Shown here one piece after another: positions 19,113-31,158 of a stretch of DNA of 64,000 nt. Numbering within the stretch: the stretch's first letter is position 1; every line of letters starts with the position of its first letter. The stretch spans positions 1-64,000 of the forward strand of contig CP137326.1 of the NCBI GenBank assembly GCA_033182465.1, written 5' to 3'. Source of the stretch: Sanghuangporus weigelae. Taxonomy: Eukaryota; Basidiomycota; Agaricomycetes; Hymenochaetales; Hymenochaetaceae. The notes beneath the pieces are model-generated. The model worked only from the letters and a program-made list of their open reading frames with translations, did not search any database and was not told the origin of the DNA. The translations under genes and the position numbers were made by a program.

Positions 19113-19330
19113 TCATGGAATCGGCGCAACGAGCGAGACAGCACAAGCCGTCATACATCTGCATGAATTTGCTTGACAAGGACCACCTCAGAATAACGAC
19201 GTAACGAATGACTCACGTTCCGTGCATCGCATCACAGACAGGAATCAAGGCAGGAGTTGCCAGTGCGAGAGCAGTCCCAAAGGTGAACCTTACTGCTGTG
19301 CAACGGCACCTAAGTTGAGCGTCTTCTTGC
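19113..19330 (-). pseudogene. Small secreted cysteine-rich protein, dead copy B
   Basis: The second and third exons of the family are recognisable (FTFGTALALATPAL, then CDAMHGT, a donor GTGAGT, and the end TACAVSLVAPIP), but there is no signal-peptide exon upstream. The region that reads LGAMVCYAAAG in copy C here runs into a stop codon (LGAVAQQ then TAA). The start and one cysteine pair are lost, so this host gene copy is decayed. Confidence 0.72.
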
Positions 19331-19879
19331 CAGAAACAGTAACTCTATCTATGATTCAAATGGAATGACATCGAAAGTAGCACTCGACCCAATTATAACC
19401 GTTAGACGCCCATAAAGTATGGACCCTAGTTCAACAACGGCACATCAACCCCGGCAGAAGCGCTAGCACTGCGAGAAGAGCACACTTCGTTGCTTCGCTG
19501 AGGTCGACACTAGATTCAGTGGGAAAAGATGGCTATATTTCTGCAATGGTCAATGTTAATGACTTGCGAGCCTTCACATGGGCGCTTATCCGATAACCCA
19601 GCACTTCCAGAATACGGATACGTAACAGAAGTAGACCGACCGTATTCACTCAGTCCGGATCGTGTTCTTGAGAAATCAGTCATCATCAGTTCATATACAG
19701 AAACGAGGGCCGGAATGACTGACATTCAAGAATAGCCTCACACGTTATACATGCATCGAGATCAAAGAGTAAAGAAAGAAATGGTATTATCATGGACATG
19801 AAAATTCATAGGGAGGGAAACGTTCTTCATTGTGAATGACGATGGGTCGAGAAATGATGAAATGACTCGTCGGCAGCAC
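19331..19879. other. Duplicated upstream block between copies B and C
   Basis: This carries the second instance of the shared promoter block (motifs near 19408 and 19584). No other gene is seen. Confidence 0.55.
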
Positions 19880-20251
19880 TCATGGTATCGGCGCAACGAG
19901 CGAGACAGCACAAGCCGCCATACATCTGAATAAATTTACCTGATCAGCATCAGTCCAAGATGACAAAATAACGGATAACTTACGCTCCTTGCATCGCATT
20001 ACACGCAAGGATAGAGGCGGGCGCAGTTGCTGCGAGAACAGTCCCAAAGGAGAATCCTGCGGCTGCATAACACACCATGGCACCTAAGTTACAACCTATA
20101 CGTAACAACGTACATGTTAGACACTGGATCGCAAATACCCGAACTTTGAGCTTTACACACCTGTCTGGCAGAGTGCATATGTGATCGGACCACCGAGAGC
20201 AGTGGGAAGAGCAGCGGTAGCAACTACAAACACGACGAGAGGAAGGCGCAT
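19880..20251 (-). CDS. Small secreted cysteine-rich protein, copy C
   Basis: Three exons (20251-20161, 20095-19984, 19925-19880) encode 82 aa. Signal peptide MRLPLVVFVVATAALPTALG is followed by YALCQTGCNLGAMVCYAAAG, FSFGTVLAATAPASILACN and the end CMAACAVSLVAPIP. It differs from copy A mainly in the Ala-rich core and keeps all cysteines of the CxxxC/C/C/CxxxC pattern. TATAAAG lies about 77 bp upstream. Its function is unknown; such small secreted proteins are often surface or interaction proteins, which is inference only. Confidence 0.8.
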
Positions 20252-20901
20252 TGCGAACTGTGAGAGATGTGATGCAAGTTTAATGAGTTATGTACTGCCA
20301 ACTTCAGATCCAAACCCTCGGACGACTTTATACGATAGCACTTAGACGCCCGTGGCCAGCTCTATGGTTAAGAGTGCCGTCGAAGATGGCAATAATGGTC
20401 CAAAGAGGAAGGCAGAGCAACGCACAGCCTAGGTTCGGTGGGAAACATCGGTGACAGATCAATCGGAGTCAGGAAATGAACTATTCAAGGAGCGAATTGT
20501 GGGCGCCTATCCGATAAGCAGAATTCTTAAGGTTCAGCCGTGCGTCTTTGGACCGCCCTTGGACTGCCTAGATCAGCCTTGCAAGAAACGTGGAACTCGT
20601 GAGTTCAAATATGGCACGAAAGAATACGCAATTAGCATCCAAGAATGTCCTCGTGGAAGCCCACAATGATTCGAGAACAGAGGCTGAGCATGGCAGAGCG
20701 ATTCGGCAAGTTCGGACCAATCAAATATCGCAAAGCACAGGCTCGCTCCACAGCTTGGGCGATGAAAGGTATCCTATTCTGCGAGCAAAAGTAAAAATCG
20801 AATGCCACACAGCTCATGATATGACGATAATAGCTATGCAGAGAATGTTTACAGCAGCATGTCCATCTCTCAGCGTTCTCCCATCTGTGCCAGGTACTCA
20901 C
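20252..20901. other. Intergenic upstream of copy C
   Basis: It holds the third instance of the promoter block (near 20340 and 20506) and the 3' flank of the ArfGAP gene. No gene is seen. Confidence 0.55.
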
Positions 20902-22447
20902 TCAACTAAACAAATACGTTAGTGCCAAGAAATTCGGATCATAGAAGGAACTTGCCTTAAGAGCTCCTTGTCTGAGAGTTTCTACGCCATTCTGAACATC
21001 AGGATTTGACATGACACGCTGCAGAGCTTCACGTGCAGCCGCCTGTACACCCTCTACACTTCCATCACCAAGCAGTCCCCCATCAGCTCCTGATCCACGG
21101 GCTGCGGCTTCTTCTTCCTCTTCGCGTCCAAAGTATGACGCAGAAGAGATCGCAGATGCTCCCTGGAACTGTGCTAGCCTCGCTTGCGCCTCAGCCGAGC
21201 GGGAAGGGTCATGTATACCACGCCCGAAATACATGTCGCTTGAAATCGCTTTCTGGGAGGCGAAATGCTCTCGCGCGTATGTCGACTCATCAGTCGCAGA
21301 AGGAGTAGAAGGCGTAGAAGTATTGGAAGAGGAGGCGGTACTTCCAAGGCCGATTCGCTTCATGCCCATACCCAGACGAGCCATATCTTGACTGCTTCCC
21401 TTCTGGTGGCTGACAAGCCGGGAGCTTCCATGTGCAATGGAAGTAGGCGATAACTCAGTTTTGGAGGGGCCACCCACCTCGCTAGCGGGTTTTGACTTAG
21501 CAGCAGTAACACGAGCAGCTGCAGCTGCCGCGACAGCCTCTTGCTCTTCTCGCTTACGATCGTAACCAAGTTGTTTTATGCGCGCTTCTTCGGCCTCCGC
21601 TTCGCGCTGTGCCTTCTCAAAATCAATTGGCGCAACGGTCTTCGCAGCACCTTTGAGGCCGCCAAGCTTCTTCGCACCTCCGCCAGTTCCGCCAGTAGAA
21701 GATGCAGAGTTGAGGCGCGAGGCACCGAGGCCAAGACGGGCAGGTTTAGCGGAAGCGGTTGTAGTAGAACTAGCCAAGAGAGAGGCTGAGGTAACCGTGC
21801 GCGGAGTGGTGGATGGCGGAGAGGATGCCGCACGATTGATAACAACCGGTTTGGATGGTGCAGCGGCACTATTGGAGGTCTTTGGTTTCGGAGATGCAGG
21901 CTTATCCCATGAATCAAAGAAATCGTCTTCAGCTGCTTCAAGCAGTGCGCTGGCGGGTGCTGCACCCGCGGCACCTTCGACGAATACGCCTGCCGGAAAC
22001 GCAGCAGCGTCCACCTTCTCTCTCTTGTCCAATTCTGCGCGATAAAGCTCCGCCACCTTGCTTTCGTACTTTTTCTTGGTATTGCCCTCGCTTAAAAGCA
22101 AAGATCCGCCGTGCTTCGAGAAGAATTCCGTTGCAGCAGCATTCCCTCCCACTTTCATCCTCCTGAGGTGATCCGTGCGCCATGAGTCAAGGTTGGTAGA
22201 TCGGACGAACGAGAGGTGCACGCCGAGATTGCGATGGGCGCTGGAGCAATTGTAACAGATGTAGACTCCGTAGGTTATGCTCGTCCATGTTGGACTACTG
22301 GCCTGACAGTCGAAGCACATCTAGAAAAATTCAACGCCAAAAATCATATATGGATTTACCCCGGGGACTCACTCTGTTGGCTTTTTGGGCTTTGAGGACG
22401 GCGAATACATTATCCGCTTCCTCCTTCGGTACGGTTGTCGAGCTCAT
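20902..22447 (-). CDS. GLO3: Glo3/ArfGAP2-3-type ARF GTPase-activating protein
   Basis: Two exons (22447-22373, 22320-20902) encode 497 aa. It stimulates GTP hydrolysis by ARF on COPI-coated Golgi vesicles. The N-terminal zinc-finger ArfGAP domain spans the splice: [20 protein letters not shown], then [30 protein letters not shown] with the CxxC...CxxC ligands and the arginine finger in HLSFVRS. A long Ala/Ser/Pro-rich middle follows. Near the C-terminus, [12 protein letters not shown] and [11 protein letters not shown] are two Glo3-motif repeats, which separate this branch from ArfGAP1/Gcs1. The GCAAGT inside the last codons (ALKASSF) resembles a GC donor, but the frame is open to the stop, so I kept it as coding. 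Confidence 0.93.
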
Positions 22448-23336
22448 TATCGCGTTTCTAGATGGCACTATTGTCCCAAGTACTTCGCGAACGACTTTCT
22501 ATGGCCAACCTGGTTAAATCTAGGACACACTGGAAGCAGAGGGTCGAGGAGGAGGCAGGGCTGCGTGCAAATCACAAACATTCCTGGCACGTGATGGGCA
22601 CGTCGTTCACCGCACCGACTCCTCTTTCTTCAACGCGGATGGACCATTTTAATGACCATATATATCTTATGAAACTGTAGTATGCCAAACCACGCGTTCT
22701 TGTTGGTCCTCATGTTGTGGTTCTCTTCCTTTTGGCGGTGACTCTGGTGATCGCAACTCAGCTTTGATGCCAAAAAACTTCCGTCTCGGAACACTTGAAG
22801 CCAAGCAGGTACTTCAAAAGGAATTACGTGCCGAGGCCGTCAGTGGTTTATTATGCTCGATGCTGGTTGTACTTTGCAGTACTGTTTGTCGCATCGACTG
22901 CCTCTTGTATCAAGTCCGCGGATGGTACGTAAGCGCACACTCTTACTTTGCGGGGTTTATTTTTCTACGCACCTTGTAATTAGAATCACAGTGAAAGCTC
23001 GCCATCGATTTGTTTTGCGAACTGCAATACTAATGATCAATGCCCAACGCCACACTTTTCCACTACAACGCTCGGAGTCTCAGATACATAATTCGCTCAC
23101 AAGACGCAAAAGAACGTGCTTGCGTAAACTTGCAAACAAAGCGAGGTGAGGCTTCGCGCGTATGCACGTACACGTCTGCTTCAGTACATTGCTATCTCTC
23201 AGTATTTCAAAGCCGGCCTTTATGGTAGTATGCCAGACCTCGAAGAGCACACTATGCTTCGCCCATCGTTTATTTTCTACTCTCGAATCCATGTAAAATA
23301 AATATCTTCTCGTCTTCAAGGCGAGTTATTCTCCGT
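22448..23336. other. Intergenic between divergent GLO3 and DUF1996 genes
   Basis: This 889-bp shared promoter region holds no gene that I can recognise. Confidence 0.5.
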
Positions 23337-24876
23337 ATGCGGGCCACTGTGCAGTCGATTATTTTTCTTGTTCTGCTTCTCACTCAGCACGCCTATGGGT
23401 TCTGGATCTTAGCTCACTCTTCGCTGACGATTGACCGTCTTGATCCTATCATCAGCCCTGGAAAGGTCTCTACGCATGTTCATACTGTCGTTGGCGCCTC
23501 AAATTTCGGACCTACAGCTTCTGGAGAAAACCTCCTTCAAAGCAAATGCACGACCACACTTGTGCAAGATGATAAGAGCAGTTATTGGGCACCACAGCTC
23601 TATTATCGAAGCGAAAATGGATCGTTCACGCTTGTTCCGATTCTTTTTGTGAACACATACTGTATGACTGCTTCCTAAGCTTTTCGCCTGGTTACGCTAA
23701 TCCATGTGCTCCTAGACGAGCAGCGCCCTGGACAGGATGGAAATGTCTCCGCTTTTCCTCCAGGACTGCGCATGGTCGCGGGTGATCCGACTCGCACGAC
23801 ATATGATGACAATGACACCTCAAATAAAGCAGTCGGTTTTGTGTGTCTGGATTACAGCGGAAAATCGTCTGACTCAAAGGAGTTCCCAAAAACCAACTGC
23901 AAGGATGGTCTTCGCGCTCAAGTTACGTTTCCGTCGTGTTGGGACGGGAAGAATACGGATTCGGACGACCACAAAAGCCATATGTCCTATCCTGAAGGCG
24001 GAAATCCTGACAATGGAGAGTGTCCCCAATCACACCCTATCAAAGTTAGTCTTGTTACAAATTGTGTTTGCTATCATTGGATCGTTGAATATTGCTTTGG
24101 GACTCTACAGGTCATCACTCTGTTTCACGAGTGGATATTTGATGTGAACAAGTTCGAGTTCAAGGACGGTCAGAAGAACTGGGGTGAGTATTGCACCTAT
24201 CGGCAACACGCTTACTTTGCGTCGTCCTCTAATACAACTTTGCTTATTCGTTTGATTGATCTCGAGGCTAATTTTGCTTCTATCTTACTCATGCTTTTAA
24301 TCTACAGTTTTCTCGTTCGGCGATGATGTTGGCTACGGTTTTCATGCTGACTTCGTGAATGGCTGGAAACAGGACGTCCTCGAAGCTGCTATCAAGGAAT
24401 GTACAGGGGATCTCTTTGCGAACGTTCAAGGTGCGCACCTTGCCAATGCCGTTACTGATGCAAATTTTAACTATTGCATTTCAGGTTGTGCACCGTTCGT
24501 ACCATCCATAAACGAGGGAGTCGCAAAGGGCTGCACAATTCCTTCCCAGGTTGATGAGGACGTTGGCAAAGACCATCCAATTGATGCGCTGCCGGGATGT
24601 AACTCTGTGCCAATGAACATGAACGCCACGTGCTCAAACTCGACGACTCCCGCAATTAACGGGAGCACAGAAGCCTCAAACATCACCGGTGGCTCCAGTT
24701 CCATGAGTGGTGCTTCGTCTAACACTGGAAGCGGCGCTTCAACAGGCGCGGCAGGGTCGACAACATCTTCACCTGACTCCTCAAGTACTATCTCCAATTC
24801 AGGATCCACATCGGCTCCAGATTCTATGTCAGTTGCAGGGTCTACATCAGCTCCAGTATCGGCTTCGGCTACATGA
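23337..24876 (+). CDS. Secreted DUF1996 protein with Ser/Thr-rich tail
   Basis: Five exons (23337-23661, 23716-24044, 24111-24183, 24308-24430, 24485-24876) encode 413 aa. A signal peptide (IIFLVLLLTQHAYGFW) leads into the DUF1996 pattern: RLDPIISPGKVSTHVHTVVG, TSYWAPQ-type segment SSYWAPQLYY, FPPGLRMVAGDP, FPSCWDGKNTDSDDHKSHM, YPEGGNPDNGECPQSHP, LFHEWIFD, and SFGDDVGYGFHADFVNGW. DUF1996 proteins are secreted or wall-associated in fungi and their activity is not established. The last about 110 residues are Ser/Thr/Gly-rich, likely O-glycosylated, without a hydrophobic GPI signal. Introns are 54, 66, 124 and 54 nt. Confidence 0.93.
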
Positions 24877-25171
24877 AGCTACATAGTATGCACTGAACAC
24901 GCTGATAGCAATGGAATTTACTTGTTAAAGTTCTTGTGTGAATGCTCATTGAGAGACCAGCTTCATGAACGGATCTTGCTTGGATCTTGCTTGGATCTTG
25001 TTTGAAACAGCATTTAATTCCTTTCCTTCTGTCCGTGAATGGGCGTCCCTTCCATTACGAATTGCGCGAATTTCGAGTTATTTGTCCAGATGGTTCATGA
25101 GACGTACAATACATGATATTAAGATGTCCAGCATCTTTGATAGACTACAAAATGACGGTGACACGAAGATG

Positions 25172-27020
25172 CTAGCTGAAATCCAATACGATGAACTTCC
25201 CCCATTTCATCCCAACAAAAATTCGCCCTTGCACCGCATCCAGCCAGAGACCCGTCACCTTCGCCAGATCCACTTCAGGTGGACATTTGATGGTACAGAC
25301 CGACATGACCGTATCGTTGTTCAAGCCGGCGCTCGATCGAGGCATTCCTCCGGGTTCGCCTTCCTCCGCATTCCACGGGAATAGCACGAGTTTCAAATCA
25401 TATTCTTCCTGGTCGAAATCGAGGATGACGTCCGGATTCAGACCAGGACGAGCTTCGACCCAGGCTGCGCATGCATATCCGAGCGCGACAAGCTCATGTC
25501 CGCGCAAGTCAAGCGCATGGCCAATAGGGAAACGTCTACTTGTGTTCGACTCCATGTAATCCTGCTCAAATGCCATACGACAGACCGCTGGAGTCACGAT
25601 CCGACGAATGAAGGGTCGGGCACCTGCGAGTCCAACATGTACATGCTTGAAGACATAGGTCGGATTGAGGTCACGACCGAACGACGAAGCGAAGGAGATA
25701 TGGCTGCATATTGGTGGAACGCGAGTGTCGGATGCTCGAGGAAGAATCGGGAAGTAACGATGATCAAAAGACACTATCGATTTGAGCTTGTGATATGATA
25801 CTTGGCTCGGGGGGGTGTCCACAATTGTGAGATCAAAAACCTGATTCGGCTTCAGGAACGGAGGAGATGGAAGAGGGAAGGGAAACGCAGGGACTGGATC
25901 CATGTATCGTGTAAGATCATGCAACAAGTAGACATGCTGATAGGCCCTTTCCTTTGGAGTAGGTTCAAACTGCACGAGAAGTTGATCCTTTCCTGTGTCC
26001 TGATCCTTTCCTGTGTCCATCCAGCAGATAAAGGTGCTTTTCGTCAAATAGTCCTATATTTAGTCCGTCAACCGATGTGCTATCCATCATCTTCCGACTC
26101 ACGTCTTTTATTCCTGTGTCGATATGGACCGAACTTTTCTCCAGCCAGTCAGGAACGAAAAATAAAGTAACATTCCCGCTAGGCGCGCCAGAGTACAGGA
26201 TGCAAAGTGCTCTCCGAGTAACATCCAAAATAAATACGTTAATGATGGATCCGTACGTCGGGTACTTGGCAACTATCATCGGCTCGAGCTTTCGCTCAGG
26301 ATCTGATTCAAAGCCTGTAAACTTCATTACATAAATCGTATGTCCGAATCTAGAGTGTCTGTGAGACTTGAAATGATAAGCAATCGAGAAGCAGGCTCAC
26401 TGGTTTGGATTGTGCTCGCTGAAAATGAAATACCAGGCTTTCCCTGCAAGATCAGTACAATGGCCCCATGTGATCCAATCATATCGAAGATGGACGACGA
26501 TGCGAGGTGCGTCCACATCACGCTGCCAAATTTGCAGAAATCCGCTAGACAGGTGATACCCAAGCTTGACAGCAAAGAAATCGTCCGTGATTGGGATAAT
26601 CCACCGGATTCTCTGAGTCGTATAAAACACGCCGTGTTGATATCTCGAAGGATTACAATCGACGACGAACGATTTTGTCGGGTATGATTCCTCGGATGAC
26701 CATTTACGCCGAATTCGACAAGCCCTCAGCGTGCAGCGCTTCAGTTGCTCGATGGGCATGCGGTCTATACTGGTGAATCTATCCGCCGGGAACTGTATTC
26801 CGTGCTCCTGCATGCGCCGAACAATCTCCTTCCAGAGGAGTGTATCGCGCGCCCACTCTCTGCATTGTCGATTGCACTAGTTTGGCACGTTCGTTGACAA
26901 TTTTACATTATCAAAACAATCTGGAATAGATACCTGTCCCACCGCAAGCAAGCTCTCTGCATCTGTCAGCTCCAGAATGGAGAAAAAGACGTCGTAAGAA
27001 ACGTCTAGGAGCTTGCCCAT
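25172..27020 (-). CDS. F-box protein
   Basis: The N-terminal exon (from ATG 27020) reads MGKLLDVSYDVFFSILELTD, AESLLAVGQ, then after an intron CREWARDTLLWKEIVRRM, the shape of a basidiomycete F-box domain. These domains dock to Skp1 in SCF ubiquitin ligases. The remaining about 480 residues form a beta-rich region (QIWQRDVDAPRIVVHL, GSIINVFILDVTRRALCIL and similar), probably a propeller-like substrate-binding domain as is common in these families. A near-perfect tandem TGKDQDTGKDQ comes from an 18-bp duplication (about 25985-26020). The substrate is unknown. The exact exon sum was not checked. Confidence 0.75.
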
Positions 27021-27754
27021 TGTAAAACTTGTTCAGCGACAATATTAATATAGGCAAGAACACAGTGCATCGAGAGAAACCAGCTGACAGATGGTGGCTG
27101 ACGATCCCTGCAACTTGAAACGAATGCACATCAAGAGAACAGCTAGGCGGCTTCAAAGGCCGGTTCGATTTCGAACGCAGCGTTCAGTTTTAGAATAAAG
27201 ACAAGGCAGCAAACTGCAAATCGCACCTGGGTGATCAGATATCACTTGATGGCGCGAGACCTATCCGGAATCCGTGGAGATCACTCACGAATCCTGTTCA
27301 CATGTTGAACCAGACGTGGTTCCCTGGTGGGACACTATTTGAGCATAAAGGCCCGCGAATAATGCATGTACGTCGCGATTGACTCCATTGAACATCATCT
27401 TGAGCGGCACGTTGGAACTGAACTGACGAATGTAAAGAGCAGATTGAATCTCCGATAGCTTGCATAAGCCAATAATTTATCAGGGCAGGAGGGAATGTGT
27501 CTCTTCAAAACAATTTCCCCTGATTTCCTATGAATCAAACTAATAATCTATGCTTACTTAGTAACGCGAAGGCGTTAGACCGAGTCCTAAGAAATATATA
27601 TGTCCGTGACTCAAGTCATTATGCCAATGGTAACGACAAACGAAATAATTGTCCCTAAATAACCAGATATAGATAAATATGTAGAAAGTAATTGTCCAGA
27701 GTCCCAAGATATGTGTGTGTCGTGGTTGAGCGGAAGCATCTCGAACAAAGGCAA
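27021..27754. other. Intergenic, 0.7 kb
   Basis: I see no gene or repeat. Confidence 0.5.
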
Positions 27755-29366
27755 TTACACATCCCTATCGCTGTAACGTGGTTCCTCATACTCATGCGCA
27801 CCATCCTTCATCTCAGTAAAGTGAGGTACGGTCAAGGGAACGGTCTGATAGCTTGTGCTTGGCATAAAATGGCGTGGCCCCTCGTTTCTCTTGATGCGTT
27901 GAAGAAGAGCGATGCCGATGCCGATTAAGGCAATAAGAAGCGCAATAGCGCCTCCAAGGAGACCCAAAGCTGCAGGAGCGTACGTGTTCACCAGAGTCGT
28001 GATCTTATCCGCAGATGACGAATCGGAATCAGTATCAGCGAGAGCGTTCAAGTTCTGGGCACTCTTCCCGCTCGAGGGCCCATAGGTACCAGGGTAACCT
28101 GTGTAGCTCGGCGCAGGAGGTGCTGTGAGATTACCGAACTGGTTAACGAAGCCTGTTCCATTCTTCGTAACAGCGAGATGCTGGAAGGCTTCAAACGACT
28201 TGTCGGAGAATGGGTTTGCGTTAATGGCGGCTACCATTCCGACACCACAGTGACTGAAGTTGGCTGCCTGCTGCTGGCAGAAGACCCAGATCGGGTTGGT
28301 GTCATTGACAGTGATCGTGAAGTTCGGGAAGTACGTGGCATTGTCGGCAACGGGCATGAAGCCGGAGTCGAAACCATAAACAGGAGGATACGTCGTCTCA
28401 GAAATCTTTCTGCAGGGATCGTTGAAGGACGACTGTGTGACCGTATGATTCTTTTGCATGAAGATAAACGTGACCTGAGATAGTCATGGATGAGAATTCG
28501 TGCGGATCACAGAGCTGATAGTATGGAGGCGTACCGTTTCACCCAGTTGCGCAGTGATATTAGACGGTGAGTAGACAAAACCAGCATCTTTGCCTCCGAC
28601 TGTGATCGTATGCGTAGCAGGGTTTGCAGCCCAAGTAGAGGCAGGTGCATCCGGCCAGTATGCTGAGCTTGTCCAGCTCTCTTCATCCGTAGTGGTCTCT
28701 GTGATAGTCTCCGTTACTGTTATCGTCTCCGTGCTTCCCGAGCCCCAGGAAGAGCTTGTGCTAGTATACGCATATGCCGAGGTAGTTGTATCCTGAGCCT
28801 TGGATGCCTTTGCATTCGCAAGGAACTTGTCGAACGTCTTCCCATCATCTTGAGCGTTAATCGCCATGACCATTCCAGACTGACAATGAGTCGGGTTAGG
28901 CGGATTGACCTGCCTACAGTAAACCCAAACCGGATCTGTAGAATTCACGGTGACTTCGAATGTAGGCAAATAGCCATACGGATCGCTAACAGGCATACTA
29001 GAAGTCGAGTTTCTCATTAGTCTCGGTTTATTAAGGAAGGTCTAAAGGCACGCACAATCCAGAATCAAATCCGATTACCTGGCCGTATGCGTTCTTGAGC
29101 TTCGCACAAGGCTCGTCAAAGCTACTTTGTGTAGCAGTATGATTTTTCACATTGCTATGAAAATCGGGTCAGATAAGAGCGCGAAAAGCGAGACGTGGAA
29201 CGTACAATCTGAAGCGAACAATATCATCCTTTTCTGCTTTGATGTTGTTCGGGTAGAACGCCAAATTGGGAGTGCCATCTGGTTTCAGTCCACCTACGGA
29301 AATTTCATGAATTGCGGCAAGAGATAGTGGGGCGAGGGCCGCTGCCGAGAGTAGTGAAAGCAACAT
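27755..29366 (-). CDS. Two-domain cupredoxin with a membrane anchor
   Basis: Four exons (29366-29206, 29154-29056, 28997-28535, 28474-27755) encode 480 aa. The signal peptide (MLLSLLSAAALAPLSLAA) is followed by two plastocyanin-like domains. Each shows the blue-copper ligand order His...Cys...His...Met: domain 1 has NHTATQSSF and VYCRQVNPPNPTHCQSGM, domain 2 has NHTVTQSSF and VFCQQQAANFSHCGVGM. Ser/Thr-rich linkers separate them. A membrane helix (AALGLLGGAIALLIALIGIG) precedes a cytosolic tail of about 45 residues. It probably sits in the plasma membrane with copper domains outside. Related fungal 'extracellular serine-rich proteins' have unproven roles in copper handling or redox at the wall. 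Confidence 0.9.
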
Positions 29367-30480
29367 GTAGAGTAAAAGTGATCTATAGAATAAGCAATAG
29401 ATAAAGGTGGAACGATTAAGAAGGAAAAAGAGGTTATGAATGAAGAACCGGTATCTCAAGCATCGCGCTATTTAAGCGCTTCCTGAGAGTTCATCGCCAA
29501 TCCGAAAAGACCGGCGCGAATTTGTAGAATCCGGTGCGCGATCAAGGACAGGAACAGGACTGAAGGTGCGGAAAGAGTGGTTCGCAGTTTCATGCTTGCA
29601 CCGCCGCACCGAGCATCTCAGTTGACTGACCGTAACGACCGAGTTTCCCGAGAATACAAGTTGGGCAGACATTGAATTAGATTTGCATTGAATTAAATTT
29701 GTGTTCGTAAAATGTACTTGAGAACGCTTCGCCGAGTTGACTTTCGTTAAAAGCATGAAATGTATCGTAAACCCGCGAACGCACTTCAACGAAGACTAAT
29801 CATGATGATATCGATGCAATCTTCGGGTGTTGTCAGTGCCCGCGTCTCACGATGATGGGTCCGTATTAGACCGTCGACAATAAAAATAAGTTTGAAATAG
29901 CGAGCCAAATCGCCGCAAAGGCATGCCATATGATTCGTCAAGTTGAGCCATTCAGATTAGAGATTGTAATCTGTAGTTCACATGACCGAAGAAGCCGCAT
30001 CCATCAGTACGCCGGAGAAGAGCCTGTTGGAACAATCTCGATGAATGTCGGACCTCGAAGCGCTGCCTTCAAGCATCTGCACGGAGAAGATGTATCTGAA
30101 AGTGAAATATGGATTCTCCCTTTAAACTGGAATCAAGCACTGATAAGGATGACAACGTCGGCGCAGAGCCGACGAGAAAGCCGCATCCTGCGCAAGGGTA
30201 CCCATGGACGACGTAGAATTTAATGCTAATTTGGCAAATACTCGAGTGCCTGCTCAGAGCCTGAATATTGCACTGAGTGCGTTGAATGGCGGAAAGTAAC
30301 GAGATGATGTAAGTTGTTGATCGAAGAGGGGCAACGAAAAAAATCTTACGCAATACACATATTACATAACTATTCTCAGATTTTCTCAAGTCAAAAAAAG
30401 GAGACGTTTGCTCAATCAGAGCCGGGTATTATTGCATGATTACTATACAGCCATATCAAACAGGCTCAAAATTATTCAAA
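29367..30480. other. Intergenic, 1.1 kb
   Basis: No supported gene. A short plus-strand frame (29930-30223) and short minus-strand frames have no family character. Confidence 0.5.
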
Positions 30481-30902
30481 TCAAGAATTTATCTGCTGCT
30501 TCGTCTTCCCTGCATCGTGCTGGGCGTTGCCTAGTCGGAATCCGTCAGAACCCTGCGTCAGGTCTTTGAAAGAAAAGAATGAATGCCTACCGGAAATTTG
30601 TTGACCCTTGTCGTCAAAGAGTGCGCCTTTAACGGCATTGTATTTCCCTTCTACGCGGTCAGAAGCGCCCTCGGCATAGTCGCGGGCCTGGGCCGCTTGT
30701 TGTTCAGTCTCGCCCGCAGCATGCTCCTTTCTGCCAGAATCGGTCCAGGTTTGAGCGCCGGTCGCATTACCGATCGCTTCGACGACGTTGCCCTTTACCG
30801 AGTGGTACTGGCCATTGTATTGGCTGACACCAAATTCATCAAAGACTGTCAAGAATTAAACAGGATTACCAACCTTGGCTGCGTAGAGTCAGAAGACGAC
30901 AT
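30481..30902 (-). CDS. CsbD-like stress protein (Hmp1 family)
   Basis: Three exons (30902-30874, 30823-30591, 30530-30481) encode 103 aa. The sequence MSSSDSTQPSQYNGQYHSVK leads into KGNVVEAIGNATGAQTW, KEHAAGETEQQAAQA, RVEGKYNAVKGALF and NAQHDAGKTKQQINS, the Gly/Lys/Glu-rich pattern of CsbD-domain proteins. Bacterial CsbD is a general-stress protein; the Ustilago Hmp1 relative was isolated as a cruciform-DNA binder. The upstream region has a TATA box and CRE-type sites, in keeping with stress control. Confidence 0.87.
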
Positions 30903-31010
30903 GATGATGAATGTGATTGGGTTGGATTGGATTCTGCTCGTAACGGTAGAGTGTATAGATCGAGTGGCGAGTGCTAAAATTGGTGAGACATTGTTGGCAC
31001 GCGACGACGC

Positions 31011-31158
31011 TTATATACCCTGCGCTCTGCTGGGACGCAGCATGAAAATCGAAAACGCGTCATTAGTGACGTCGCGATGCCTCCACCGACGACGATGCTG
31101 CTATCGAGCATTTTGTGGCGGTGCATACATTGCCAGTCAGTCACGAATACTGACGTCA
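31011..31158 (-). promoter_or_regulatory. Promoter of the CsbD-like gene: TATA box and CRE sites
   Basis: On the minus strand TATATAAG lies at about 31011-31018, 110 bp before the start codon. A perfect palindromic cAMP-response-type site TGACGTCA is at 31151-31158, and a near copy TGACGTCG is at about 31067-31074. Atf1-type bZIP factors bind such sites at stress genes in fungi; the plus-strand gene starting at 31649 could share them. Confidence 0.5.

Noticed and set aside
20930-20960. GC-AG intron at the end of the ArfGAP gene
   Set aside because: AAG|GCAAGT looks like the other GC donors here, but the frame is open to the stop and no clear acceptor with coding sequence follows.
21011-22166. 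Plus-strand ORFs of 91 to 155 codons
   Set aside because: They are antisense shadows of the Ala/Ser-rich part of the ArfGAP gene.
27160-27182. GGTTCGATTTCGAAC-like sequence as a tRNA B box
   Set aside because: It does not fit GGTTCGANTCC and no A box or cloverleaf could be found upstream.
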